In this document: positions 23,081-34,704 of the stretch, in pieces | Layout: every line of letters starts with the position of its first letter | Position numbering within the stretch: position 1 is the first letter of the stretch | Assembly: GCA_002221725.1 (NCBI GenBank) | Contig: NJFT01000270.1 | Span: 1-50,176 of the forward strand | DNA length: 50,176 bases | Reading direction: 5' to 3' | Source: Scedosporium boydii | Taxonomy: Eukaryota > Ascomycota > Sordariomycetes > Microascales > Microascaceae | Notes under the pieces: generated by a model | Told to the model about the DNA's origin: nothing | Databases searched by the model: none | Seen by the model: the letters and a program-made list of their open reading frames with translations, nothing else | Position numbers and translations under genes: made by a program

Positions 23081-25249
23081 TTATCTCACCATAAACAGGA
23101 TTGGCGTGATGGCAACGAATGCCCACACTATACCCATCTGTTTTATAATGTTTCTGTTAGTAGACAAACCAGCCCTCTTCCAGGCCAGGCTGCGTACCTT
23201 TACGTCTTCCCTAACTTGTCTGAGAATATCCGTAGGTAGCTGGGATACAGCAGAGAAATCGCGATATGGTGAATTACGAGACAGGTGGGAGGTGTTGTTG
23301 AAGACGGTCGACATAATGGTCATACCGAGGGTCCCGCCAAACGGCATGGCGATTCCCATGAACGCCACGATAGATGAGATGTGGCCTGGACAAAAGCCGA
23401 CCGCGTGAATGGTCCCTAAAGCGTTGTTTTAGAAGGAGCAGTTGAAATTAGAGGAAGAGGAATGAAAAAAGAAAAGACAGAAAAGTGTTTCTCCTACGCA
23501 CCTGGCATAAATCGCAAGCCGGTCCCAACACCAGCCAGTGCCATCATGCCGTACACAGTCGGCTTATGGTCAATAGAAATTGCATACGCCAAGGCGGCGA
23601 CTCCTGCGCATTCAATCGTCGAACCTAAGAGGATGGGCCACCAGGTTTTCCGCGGCCATACATTACACATGTACATGGCCAAGTACGTGCCGACTTGATT
23701 TGCTTAGCCTTCAGATTCTATGACATGTATATGTTGGTAGGGGAACATACCTCCAAGTCCTGGCGTGTAGTATAAGAGTTGAACGCCGGCAGAAGACGCG
23801 TTGTGGCCCTTGCATCAATCACTTTAGTTGAGCACATTTCTTCCGCCAATTGCTCGGATATGGGATATACAACACATACCCTGACCATGGTGAAATAGAG
23901 ATTCACGAAATAAAGGACAGCGTACATGCCCACCCCCGTCGCGAAGTTGATGAAGAATAACAGGCTAATGTTCCGTTGGCTCAGAAGTTCCCAAGCCAGC
24001 ATGGGCTGCTGGTGAGGAAACAACCGTGACAACGACTTACCGGGGGCCATCATATACTGCCATAGGATGAAACCGACCGTCATCAGGGCGCCAATGATGA
24101 GAGGGACGAGAACAGCCGCGTTGTCCCAGTCGTAGGTAGCTCCTGCCCAGGTAAAGGCCAGGATCATGAGTCCGACGCCGAAGATGGACAGGATTTCGCC
24201 GCCGACATCGATCGTTTTCAGACGACGCGCGAGTGGTGACTGTCCGCCTGTTGCGTGCTCATCTAGGCCAGGAATTGGCTGCGGCCCGAGGAGGACGGAC
24301 CGGATGAGAAAGATTATTATGAATGAGACGGCACACGCGGGGAGGTTTATTCCGAAGCACCATCTCCAGTTTGCACGGGTAAGAACACCTGGAGGAGAGA
24401 CAAACTGGTCAGGGACACTCATGCAGGTATGGTAGCAGTCGATGCATCAATGCTTTATATCACTCACCTCCTAGGACTGGTCCGGCCCCAAACGAAACAC
24501 CCGCGACTAAAGAAAATATCGAATTGTTCTTGGCATTCTCCTTCAGAGACACCTTGTCGGCGAGGATGACCCGAATGATCACGCCGATGCCTGCAGCCCC
24601 GACGCCCTGCAGAGCTCGACCGAGCAGAAGAACGGGGAAAGCATGTGTCGGCGCGCCGGTGCAGAGCGCGCTCCCTACCATGACAATGAAAACAGCCGCT
24701 TGGAGGGACCAGTGTCTCCCGAATATATCGGTGAAGTGGCCCCAGGCAGGGATGAAAGCTGCTGATGTCAAGTTGAAGGCGGTGACAATCCAGTTAAGCT
24801 GCGTGATTTCGCCTGTTCCTTGATTAGGACCAAGGTCTGTGGAAAAGTTCATATCGCTTACCAAACTCGACCGCAATCCATGGGAGAGCGCTTGCGATAC
24901 TGTAGGCGAGGCCAGGCGTTTGTTAGCTGCCGTCTAACGATTCTTACGAGAGCGTTATAACCAACGCTTGATCGCTCGGAGAAAACACAGCAGGAGGCGA
25001 CTCAACTTACATCGTCATGTCAAAAGCCTGCACCGTGAATGGTAACACGAGGCCCAAAATTATCTTGGCTCGGTAAATACTTGCGGCCCTCTTCTCCTGG
25101 GCACAAACCTCACAGGCCTGGGCAGCTTGGGCGGCCTCTCCAGCCCCATCTTTCGTCTCAGCACCAGCAGCCGGAATAGTTTTCGTGGGCGAAGACCCTC
25201 CCGGCAAATGCGGGCATGTCGTGGTCTTTTGTTTTCTCTTGAAGAGCAT
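23081..25249 (-). CDS. MFS transporter, DHA2-type (14 TM) drug:H+ antiporter-like
   Basis: Eight exons on the minus strand: 25011-25249, 24862-24899, 24468-24836, 23880-24388, 23751-23808, 23502-23693, 23198-23415 and 23081-23137 (1680 nt, 559 aa). Phases agree throughout. Known MFS features are visible: first helix region KIILGLVLPFTVQAFDMT; IASALPWIAVEFG; LNWIVTAFNLTSAAFIPAWG; motif A as GHFTDIFGRHW; GRALQGVGAAGIGVIIR; motif C-like SLVAGVSFGAGPVLGG; then NWRWCFGINLPACAVSF. The family exports toxic compounds or moves small molecules at the plasma membrane using the proton gradient. The N-terminal 55 residues are polar, cytosolic and Ala/Glu-rich, with two Cys (CEVC). It is separated by about 1 kb from the flavoprotein gene; a shared role is not shown. 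Confidence 0.9.
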
Positions 25250-26383
25250 TATAGCAAATATATTGCATTTTTCTATCTCTACTGATCAGAAGCAGTCGGC
25301 GAGGTGGCCTAATGCACGAAGGATAATCATGTTTTAGATTATATACACACCTTAAATTAAAAACAGCAGATTGGAAAAAAGGCTGCCTAATGGGCACCGT
25401 ATTCTCAGGGTTCGATATCCATATACGAGCAATGCGAATGCGAGAGGTCTCTCAGCCCTAAGACCCCTTGCAACATCATGCTTGCGGATAATCGGCATGT
25501 TCGTAGTCCGGCCAATGACCTCGACGTCTCCCACCAGTGAAGAGGGGATATTGTCCCACTTCTTCATCAGGAGGGTGCCGAGATGCCGAAATGGGAAAAA
25601 TATAGACCCATGATTTTGCAGACAGCCACGATTGCGACTTAGGTTCACACAAGACGTCTTTGCATTTGAACCTGTATTCATTCCCGCTTGAGCACAATGG
25701 TCCTAACTCCTAAGATAGTGTCGTATCCGGGCAACCGTCAAAGATAGTTCCTGGTTGGTCGTTTTACAAGTGCATGACGGATCTAGCGGCTGATATTCGA
25801 TCTATTGACCCTCTAATGTCACATCCCGCTCGACATCAGGTGTTGGGAATAACGAGGCGATGTGTTGTATTTGGGGATCGCGATCTAACAAATTATCCAA
25901 ATGTCGCATGAGCTAAGAACTTGCATAAACTACACTCGCTGTAACTCGGCTTTCCTTGGTCCTCCTTAAGGGAGCGGCCAATTCATGAAAACACTCTTAC
26001 ATACAATCCCAAGTGTAAGGGGCAAGGCGCGAAAAAAAAAAAACAAGTAGTGATCACCTCCCCTTCCATGATCCCGAGCCTCGCAACAATATCTGCTCTT
26101 TAGGGGAGATTACGACTTGTATCGGAAAGACCGACTTCCCAATCAGGACCCAAATAGTCTGCTATTGATCCCACCACAAACTGCGTTGTTTGCTTTTTCA
26201 TCTACATGCTCGAAAGCTCGTGCCAGAGTAAGATGTAAGAGACTGGAATTACTCGTGCTTCGAAAAGACAATGCCGCAGCAGTTCGACATATGAGGGAGG
26301 GATGAAGACCGACCAACTCCTCACAGTCAGGTTCGGTTGTATTGGCGATGCCTGCCGGAAACTTTGTGTACAGGAGAGCAGTT
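25250..26383. other. Intergenic region
   Basis: No recognisable gene. Open frames near 25352-25697 on the minus strand overlap each other and have no known motif. An A-run occurs near 26031-26043. Confidence 0.4.
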
Positions 26384-27694
26384 TTATACCTCGGCTGTAT
26401 GTAATAGCCCGAAACTTTGGCAAAGGGATGGTGCCTGTAGCAGGCGGTTCAACAGAGCGTAATAATCGGCTTGCTCATCCACCTTGTTGTTGTGCGGACG
26501 AAAGATGCCCACTAAATCAGTATTATATTGGGAATGAACCCTTTCTAGTATCATAGTCCAATGCTTGTCCCAAGACCTTGAAGCTGCTTGAAGTACCGTA
26601 GCATGGCAAGCGGTTTGCGCTCCAATGTCGGCGTCGTGTGCAAGTAAACCTGCCGCAACCTTGGGATGCCCTTCCGCGGCGGCTGCCTGGAGAGCCGGGC
26701 TAGGTCGCCCAACACATACGTTAGGATCGGCACCGTACTCCAAAAGCAGTGGAACGCTCTCCATACCGCCTTGTTCAGAAGCTTCACAAAGTGGTGTCAA
26801 ATGGCCCTTGCCCATTCCGTCGGCTTCGGCTCCTTTTTTCCAGGAGCGCTCGCATGAGTCGTTTCCAGCCTTTTCTCAGAGCTAAGTTGAGGGGCGTGTG
26901 CCTCGAACTGTGAAGTATACTAACGTCGGGACCATTGTCGATCATCAGCATACAAGAAGCTTCGCTCATCATTTCAAAAGACAAGGTAAGGAAGTACTCC
27001 CCAGCCGAATCCTGCATGTTGATGTCGAGGCCCCTCTTTAGCAGAGGCTGAATGATGTCCTTATGACCCTTGAGGAGTGCGAATATTAATGCACAATAAG
27101 CGTGCTCAATGTTTGTTCCGATGAAGTCCTAATCTTGGTAAGTAGCAACTGGGCGATCTCCCCACTTTCATTGCATCTCAAAGCCTCGATCAGCGGCGTG
27201 GATTCTTCTGGATGGTCGCCGACCGCGAGTCGGTCCGCGCCTTTGGCGAGGAGCATGTCAAACACCTGCCCGTATACATTTGAGTTCTCACCATCCCGTC
27301 CATCATGAGCAGCGCCGTTATTAAGCACCGCTTCTACGATCCTGGTATGACCCTCCGCCGACGCTGCACGAAATGATGTAATGGGAAAACCTCCCGTCTC
27401 GTTCGCATCGATGCCTTCACGGAGAAGCTGTTCCACCAAATTGATGTGACCGCCGTAACTAGCGGCCAGCAGGCAAGATCGCACCCAGGATCCCAAGAAA
27501 AGGGATCGAGCACTTACATCCCCAGCACCATTTTCGCGTAGAGTCCTGATCACGTCTCGATGGCCCTGACTAAATGTGAGATGGAGGCTATGCCCGAAGA
27601 ACCCCATGGGCGCGTGCCTCCTTCTGTAGTCAACATTTCATCAGCAACTGGCTGTAGGCCGAGGTGGCTGGCTACGGCTAAGTCGTTCCAGTGG
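26384..27694 (-). pseudogene. Decayed ankyrin-repeat region of the NACHT gene
   Basis: Downstream of the NACHT stop codon at 27695, ankyrin-type sequence continues in changing frames: NDLAVASHLGLQPVADEML (27550-27745), LLAASYGGHINLVEQLLREG and SAEGHTRIVEAVLNNGA (27086-27607), PLNLALRKGWKRLMRALLE (26784-27110), and CEASEQGGMESVPLLLEYGA (26384-26830). At least four frame changes are needed, near 27745-27770, 27600-27620, 27105-27130 and 26834-26839. The last coincides with a run of six T (A on the coding strand), where five would keep the frame. The pattern suggests a sensor region that has lost its reading frame, or an assembly with homopolymer errors. Confidence 0.7.
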
Positions 27695-29886
27695 TTAAAA
27701 TCCATCAGGGCCGCTCCGAGGCGCGGCAAGCGTGCCCATAAATTTCCCCCATTTTCTGGTGCGGAGAAGGTGAGCTTCGGCCCGCCATTCTTTTGCTGTG
27801 TGGGCTTCCTGTGCACGAAAGTGAAACCCCCAATGAACGCCGGCGTAGGAGCGGAACAGGTCTGACGGTCTGCCGAGTTCTGACCGTAAGGGTGTCTCCG
27901 GGTTTAGCAGCAACAGATAACTAATACATATACTAGACATCGTGCTATGGCATTCAGGGAGACTCAAGCGCCCTTGCCAGCGACCTTTCCTCTCCGAGTG
28001 AAGGAGGAATTCTCGTGCTGTTTGGTGAATGAAGAACACCCTAGAATCATGTACCCGAATAAAAAGACCGGTGATATTCTCAACTATTCTCTCGAAATCC
28101 TCGGAAGGCCACATGTCTTCTTCCAGCTCCTCGATGGAACGCCGAAGCTTTTTCCCAGCCAATGTTAACGCAACGTTTGCTTCCTGGAGAGTCAGGGGTT
28201 CCACTGCTGCCAGGACGATTCGAAGCAGGGTATCGGTAAGTTTTTCGTCCTGGTTCCTCCTCAATAAATCTTCATAAGCTTCGGATATCTCGGTAGGAAT
28301 ACTCTCCAAAAGTAACTGGATACTGGGCCGCTTTCCGTAGGCGCTCATTCTCTTCTCAATAATCCCGAAGATTAGATGATTCCAGAGATAGGTGCGATTC
28401 TTCATTTCCTTGAGCTGCTTTGATATATGCTCTCTGTCGCGCTGATGGAGTTTCCCTGCAATTTTCTCAACCTGTCGATCAATGACGAGGTCAATGTCTC
28501 GACTGATGTCGGCTATCTCCTCGTCTTCCTGGATACGCGACACGGCATTGGCTGGAAACTCTTCAAATTTGGAGATCATGTCGTCGTAAGGGCGGCTAGT
28601 TATCAAAACCTTCAAATTAGTTCCGGGCGAGGACTGCCACTCGCGGCACAAGTGCTCAAGCTTATCAAGGAGCTGGTGTCTGGTGCCTCTATCACACTCA
28701 TCAAGGGCATCGACGATGAAGACCATTTTCCCAGCCTCTGGCGATCGAACACATGAGGCCAGTATCTGCCACAGAATGGAGAAATTTTGGCACAGCATCT
28801 TGCCATGCTGCTCATAAGCAGGTAGGGCATGTCGAATCAACCTACCACCAGGGCTCTGCGTAAAGATCTGGTGAAGAATGGCGCACAGACATTGGCTGGC
28901 CTTGGTCCTCCTTTCGTCGCCCTTCTTGAAAAAGAAATGGCAGATTGTTCCCGCTGTCGTGGCACATCCAAGGCGCTCATCCACTAACGCCCGCGACAGA
29001 ACAGACTTGCCACAACCTGGGCCTAGAGAGATCCAGAGGATTTTGAAAGGCTCAGAGTCCCTCCATTGCTGGAACTTGTGGTTGTCAAATATCCACATAC
29101 ACGTCCCCTTCGTTCTCTCCACGTTGACATCTTTGGAGGCCTCGTAATCAGATGAGAGTAGCTCGAGAATCTCTCGGCGCTGTGTGTTAGCTGAAGACGG
29201 AACTTCATATTAGTTTCCTCGTTGTTCAGATGATAGGACGCGGAGGGACCTGTTTAAGATAGGACTGACCGGGTGCTTCCCCTGGTTCATCAATTTGGTT
29301 AATCTCTATAATCGGCAGGACGAATTCTAACTAGCCACTTTCCCTTCCTAGCAGATTCTCAGGAGTCCTTACCGAAGCTCAAACTTTGGATAGGGCCACT
29401 AAATACATTCCTCCCCGAGTTGAATGTGTGACTGCCTCCTTGCGCATTGATCTGCTGAGCAGTGGCGTTATCTGAGGCATTCATATGGGCATGGGCCTGC
29501 CCAAAAGCATCGAACTCCGAGTCGTTCAGTGATGGAGGAGGCGAAAGCTCGTCGATAACCGTCTTAATAGCCTCAGGATCTCCCGTTGTTGCCAGCTTTT
29601 CTAGGCTCGTTAAGATAGACTTAATGAAATCAACACGGTGAGCCTTCACGCTCCGGAGTGCAGTGCGATACCACCCCTGGACCGATGCCCACCAGCTTGT
29701 CGCACCTGGATCTTCTTTGAATTTTTTCTCAAGGGTTTTAAATGTTCTATCCATCTCCTTAGCATCTTTGTCGACCTTCTTAAATGTTTGCGAAAGATCC
29801 ACGATCTTGTTTATCGTGCCGTAATATGATGCACTGACAGCCCCGACGATTGCAATTATCAACCCAACAAGACCGAGAGCCACCAT
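27695..29886 (-). CDS. NACHT NTPase (fungal NLR/STAND-like), N-terminal and NACHT part
   Basis: Exons: 29373-29886, 29250-29305 and 27695-29179, all in phase (about 684 aa to the first stop). Residues 1-25 are strongly hydrophobic (MVALGLVGLIIAIVGAVSAS), followed by a Lys/Glu-rich amphipathic helical region. A Gly/Asn-rich stretch comes next (NAQGGSHTFNSGRNVFSG), then a linker into the NACHT domain. The NACHT part has Walker A GPGCGKSVLS, Walker B MVFIVDALDECD, sensor-like LKVLITSRPYDD, the winged-helix region (IQLLLESIPTEISEAYEDLL) and FIHQTAREFLL. This order is that of fungal STAND proteins that control incompatibility or defence-like cell death. The first stop falls where the ankyrin repeats should begin, so the protein is either truncated or the gene is a pseudogene. 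The hydrophobic N-terminus could target membranes, as in HeLo-like effectors (inference). Confidence 0.82.
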
Positions 29887-30842
29887 TTCGTAGAACTTAG
29901 GCGTCGTTCGTCAGGTATTGATAGATAAAGACCATCAGAGCCAGAACAGGCGCTCTTAATGTAAGGTGAGCGTCTTCACGAACAACTAAGCAAAAGTGAA
30001 GAAGGGAGGGAATCTGGTCGGGTGCTGCATCAGAAAGAGGAGGGTCTTGATTTTTGATTTCATCGCCATTACCGTGGTTCGCCTCCAGGCGGGGTCGACT
30101 CGCCTCAGCGCTGGAGATGCAATGCGACCATCCTCTAGCCGCCAGCACCCTTCCTCGCTTCGCCCAATGGACCGTGCGTGATCGGTTTTAATGTGTTCAG
30201 AGCTGGTTTATTGGGCGCCACTCATGCAGGCCTGAGTTGCGGAGTCTGGAGTCCAGACATTGTTTCCAACCCACGAATGAGGGGGGAAAAAATGTCTCGT
30301 GTGGCGGAGGACGAGTCAGTTTTCCATGCTCTTCCGAGATACTCTCCGCTGCTCTGCATTGCCAAGCCCCATATTATCGTCCGGAATAGCGCGATTGCGT
30401 GCTCAGTGCGTTCTTTTGTCGCCTGTTTCGCTTTTGAACAACGCTTTTAAGGTAACTATTCCCGGCGCAACATGGCGCTGAATCTAGAAACTACAAGTTC
30501 CAACCTGTCTCTCAAGCCATATCGTAGAAGCCTCCGCTGGCATTCACAGTGCCGCCTTGCTGATATTTCCCCGCTCCTCGGGCTGCTTTAGGCTGCGTCG
30601 AGGCGGATCACTAAATGTAACCCCCCACTGCGCGAATAAAGGGAGTTTGGGTTAGAAAAGAGTTCGGCGCATTGATGAACCTTGACTTTCGACTAAAACA
30701 TGACACTATATACATATTGACTAGGAGAAAGTATTTGAGCCACACTTCAATGGCCAGGCCCTACCAGCTATTCTTGAGACTCGATATGGTCGATCTTAAA
30801 ATAGCTAGATGACAAGTTCCTTCTCAATGTGCTCTATTTCTT
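29887..30842. other. Intergenic region
   Basis: Upstream of the NACHT gene. No convincing gene; overlapping frames at 29897-30181 and 30178-30481 have no motif. Confidence 0.4.
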
Positions 30843-31215
30843 CTAGTGGTCCTTGATGTGAGCTACGTACGTATCCTCGTCATCGAAGACACCCGCATTT
30901 TCCTCTCAGGCAGGACCCTTAGTTTCTACAAACCAAAACCAGATGCAAGGCACTCGATTACCAAGGTGGCGATGTGCGACGTACACAAATTAGAATTTAC
31001 ACTGGAGGTCAGAGAGTCTCACTGAGTTCACGTCCTGGTTAAAGACGCCGGCGAAAGAGACGATATAGCGAGACCTTGGCGCGGATGTTGTATGGCAGGT
31101 AGGCGGCTGTCAAACCGGGCCATGCAAAGCCGGCAACCCCGTAGAACAAGAAAATCTCTCCAATAACGGGACCACCGACCCCCTTGTTCCGGGTCTTTTC
31201 GTACAGGGCGGAACA
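30843..31215 (-). pseudogene. Remnant of an MFS sugar transporter
   Basis: Translation on the minus strand gives CSALYEKTRNKGVGGP, then EIFLFYGVAGFAWPGLTAAY, LPYNIRAK, VFNQDVNSVRLSDLQCKF and FVETKGPA with an acidic tail. These match in order the end of hexose/disaccharide permeases (PGLTVAYxxEILPYxIRAKG, VFNQYVNPIGL, ETKGxxLEE). A few residues between AY and LPY are missing, the frame changes once after RAK, and at least two in-frame stops follow. No N-terminal part is visible upstream to 31500. It is a fragment, not a gene. Confidence 0.7.
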
Positions 31216-31832
31216 GCTGAGGGAAGAGTCAGTGCAATGGGTATTTAGTTAGAGGGGCACGACGGAGCAAAGCTGACATCCCCCGTCCAGGCGTTGAAGC
31301 CGAGTGGCATACACGTGACTCTAACTACCATTTAATATCGCTTAAAGCTTGAGATCATAATGTAGGGTTTGTCTGTAACCTATCGTAAAGGCCCAGCTCC
31401 GCGTATGCGACCAGACAAGCAGAAACACCTTTCCAAACTTGACTTAGCACTTACACCTAGCAAGCAGAACACTTTACTCGGTTAGAAGAGGGGGCCAATC
31501 AAGACGATGAACCGGACAAGGGTCGTAACTTTCTGAATCTAGGCTACTGATGAGAGGTGAAGAGATTAAAGTCTGAAATACGTCATGTGTGTGGAACATA
31601 CGGGAGCAGACGGGCTTCCTCGTCCCCAGTTCTCGGCCCAAATTATTTAGGACGGTGTTTTCCTGTCGAGATTTATATTCTTCACAAAGTTCACCCTAGT
31701 CCTGCATTCCCATCCTTTAAGCTTAATCGCCGCAAGCCACCGTAGGGTCACTCTTCTCACATCTGCCGTACTGGCATGTTCCTTCGACACCCCATAGGCC
31801 CTAGCCCGACTTTAGGGGGAAGAAGACGGGGA
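31216..31832. other. Region between two gene relics
   Basis: No gene recognised. It may hold degraded upstream parts of both relics. Confidence 0.4.
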
Positions 31833-32650
31833 TTGAAGTATTATGGTACTCCAATAGACAATCCCGGTATGCAGGAGCGTGCTGGCCGGGAGAAGTATCC
31901 TCAGTCAGACGCTGTCTTTACCAACAAGAAAGATTCAGCTACCCCCTCAACTTTACGGAGGGTGAGTGGCCGACCGCCTCCCGGAACCGCAAGGCAAATC
32001 TCTACGCTGCCACGCCGTGGTTTTACCGGGAATCTTTCCCGCTCTGGGCCTATTATAAGGATTGGATCCAGGAGTCGCTAATTCAGGCTATCATTAACCA
32101 TATACAAGGTTACGGGGCGTTATAGGGGCAAATGCTACGCTTGGGACGTTGCCAACGAGGCGCCCAATGATGGCAGAACCTACCATGATGGAGATTTCCT
32201 CGACGACATACTCGGCGAAGACTGGATCAAGCTGGCTTCCGTGTTGCCCAGCAGGTTGATCCCGACGCCAAACTGTGCTACAGCGATGCGGACATTGAAA
32301 CTCCCGGCCCAAAGGCTGCCGGTGTCATTCGAATTATCCGCGTGCTTCAGCAAGAAGGCATCTGCATTGATGGCGTTGGCCGTCAGTCTCACATTGATGC
32401 TGGCAAGGCGGTCCCATGCCCCAACCGATGAATCAATTTCTGCGATTGGTGCTTACGGGAAGCTTGACATGGAAGTTGCCCTGACCGAGCTTGACGTGGG
32501 TATCGTCCCTCATGTCACAGAGAAGGCTCTCCTATACGGTATGCCTAAGTACTTAGGGACGCGCTAATACAAGATTACACATTGTAGACGCGTGGGTCCG
32601 GTCTCCGCTGGTGCTTGCATTGGCGTCACACTGTGGGACGTAGTTGCATA
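31833..32650 (+). pseudogene. Decayed GH10 endo-1,4-beta-xylanase
   Basis: Blocks of family GH10 appear in order but in different frames: LKYYGTPIDNPGMQE (31833), DWIQESLIQAIINHI, GRYRGKCYAWDVANEAPND (about 32115-32170), VAQQVDPDAKLCYSDADIE, then AAGVIRIIRVLQQEGICIDG, VGRQSHIDAG, DMEVALTELDVG (about 32467-32500) and ACIGVTLWDVV (about 32612-32645). The catalytic acid/base Glu (codon 32157-32159, in DVANE) and the nucleophile Glu (32487-32489, in TELD) are both still encoded. At least four frame changes and a stop interrupt the reading. The WHSQLP region is not recognisable. In life the enzyme would have been secreted and cut xylan. Confidence 0.75.
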
Positions 32651-33840
32651 AAACTCCTGTGCGCATCCTACAGAACGTATTGTTAACCAAGTACGTCGTA
32701 TAGGAATGGGAAAAGGGCTCGGACGATGTTTTCAACTTTTAACAGCCGCTGTTCCTCCTGAGTGAACTTGTCAAACTTCCGTGAATCTAGAGCAAACCTT
32801 GATCCTCATGGGCGTTACCAGCAGCCCATGGTGGCAGCTCATCCAGCCCCACCAAGCAGCTCCACAAGCCGTGGTAACTTTCCTCGGCGTTCAGTCCGAG
32901 CAGGCTCTCAGTGGGAAAAGGGCTAAGCGAAAGTTCAATAACGAGACAACCGAACCTTTTGACCACGATTAGGCTCTTGTTGGAAAGGCAAGGCTTATCT
33001 TGATCGATGTTGCTGAAGCGAACCTGTCTACATAAAACGCCGTATTTTGAGTGAGACAATTTGAGCGGTGCTCAGGCACTCAGTAAGCCCATTACCCATA
33101 ACCAAGCGCTCTGTAATGACCACAAACCTACACCTATCGAATATACTACAAGAGAAGGAGATAAAATCGCGGAGCTGGGCACTAATCCGGTCATCGAGGT
33201 AGAGCAGTAAACCGAAATGTAAAACCTGCGACGATGTTCGGTAGAGTGTGGGTTTTCGGAATCTAAATACGGAAGTCGACATCGACATCACCAGTCTCCT
33301 TGCTGATGTAGTTTTCTTTATCGGGCGCTGCTTTTCCGTACTTATATCTCCATTTCCCGCCAAGAATATTATGTGAATAGTACCTCAGGTCAATCAGAGC
33401 CTCGAAAGTAATTTCTCTATGACCTAAAACATTCTTAGAGTAACTACAGATATTATTGTAATGGATCCCGTGCTGCCTAGAGCCGTAGGTGCCTATTACT
33501 CTTAAATTTGAGGATCATCCGGCTGCTGAAAGGAAGCGCTGCGGTAAGGATATGCTCTATAGAGCTCGAGGAAAGACCAGTTTCACTAAGAAATAGTATT
33601 TAGACTCACAACTTAATTAATGTAACAACTTCAACTTACCCTAAGACCGACTTATGTGCTCCGAATCCTCCTTTTTGAATCCGACTCAATTCCGATCGGG
33701 CCCCGCAACTAAGCCATTCCGGCGGCAAGTCTACAACGCAGTGCATTCTTGCTATATTTTACATCCCGGGAGCTATAGAGACTGAATAGTACGCTCTTTT
33801 ACTCTAAGTTGACGACCTTGTATACTCTAGAGAAGAGTAG
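32651..33840. other. Gene-poor stretch after the xylanase relic
   Basis: Overlapping frames at 32781-33363 on both strands have no motif. No gene called. Confidence 0.4.
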
Positions 33841-34105
33841 TCAGATCACCTAATCTTTAATTACATATTTAGTGATATATATATATATATAAGATAGCTA
33901 TTTATTAGAATTTATATTTTATATAATAATTTTTAATAAAATATATTTATATAATTATAAATAAAATATTTATATATAATTTTAATATTTTAATATTTAA
34001 TAATTAAAATATATTATAAAAGATACTTTATTATATAATTTATTTTAATAAATATTTTAAATTAGTAAAAATATAAGTTTAAAAAAATCTTAAAACCTTT
34101 TACTA
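33841..34105. repeat. Extremely AT-rich block
   Basis: About 260 nt made almost wholly of A and T, starting with a (TA)n tract near 33875-33892. It lies next to a solo LTR and between gene relics. Such blocks are typical of RIP-mutated or otherwise decayed repeats in ascomycetes; no source element is recognisable. Confidence 0.7.
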
Positions 34106-34251
34106 TTTTAGAAAAAAGTAGAAAAGTAGTGAAACGGAGTAGTGTAGCCTACCCGCTCACTCTATAAAAGAAAATAAAACGATTTAGCGAATAATTTAGG
34201 CAATTCCTGCAAGAAGCTGCTGCAACGCTCCCATATAGGAATGGACAGATG

Positions 34252-34699
34252 TGTTACGATCCTAACACTTCGGGTTCTGGTTGATCAGTGAAATAGGTGA
34301 GTGCTGGGACAGTAGGTGCCTGTTTAGAGATAAGTGAGGCAGTCAAGCAGTATTCACAATGGTAGGTATCGAGAGTGCGTATACAAGTGTAGGGTGTAGA
34401 TGTTACTTGTATTGACTACTGAAGAGTCTGGAAGATAACTAGACCGGTGGGAGACATCGTAGCTTTATATAGACACTTCTTCCATCCGTCTTCAGTTCCT
34501 TATCGTGGTCGATCGAGCCCTTGCTCGATCGCCCGGTCGACTCCTGGTTCGACCGGTCGGTCGGTCGGGTGTCCGTCCGACCGACTCATCGGACGCCAAG
34601 CCGCCCGATTCCATGACTAAGCTGTTCCATTTTTCCCTAATTCTACCGTTCTGGCTCGCTGCCCGGCTCACGTGACATGGCCGCGGCCAGATCATGACA
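34252..34699 (+). mobile_element. Solo LTR A (448 bp) with 5-bp target-site duplication
   Basis: It begins TGTTACGATC and ends GATCATGACA (imperfect terminal inverted repeats, TG...CA). It is flanked on both sides by AGATG (34247-34251 and 34700-34704), a perfect 5-bp duplication. A TATA-like element (TTTATATAGAC) lies at 34463-34473. No reverse transcriptase or integrase sequence lies beside it, so it is a solo LTR left by recombination of an LTR retrotransposon. Confidence 0.85.
34510..34584. repeat. Three consecutive hairpins inside solo LTR A
   Basis: Stem 1: CGATCGAGC / GCTCGATCG (34510-34531). Stem 2: CCGGTCGA / TCGACCGG (34533-34556). Stem 3: TCGGTCGG / CCGACCGA (34561-34584). Loops are 4 to 8 nt. 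They lie shortly after the TATA-like element, so they would be at the 5' end of the element's RNA. Confidence 0.75.
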
Positions 34700-34704
34700 A
34701 GATG

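Noticed and set aside
5441..25249. Secondary-metabolite gene cluster
   Set aside because: Aminotransferase, amidase, MFS and regulators are present, but no backbone enzyme (PKS, NRPS, terpene or RiPP precursor) is seen and several unrelated genes intervene.
34551..34575. CRISPR-like short repeats (GGTC units)
   Set aside because: These are palindromic arms within an LTR, with no regular spacers and no cas genes.
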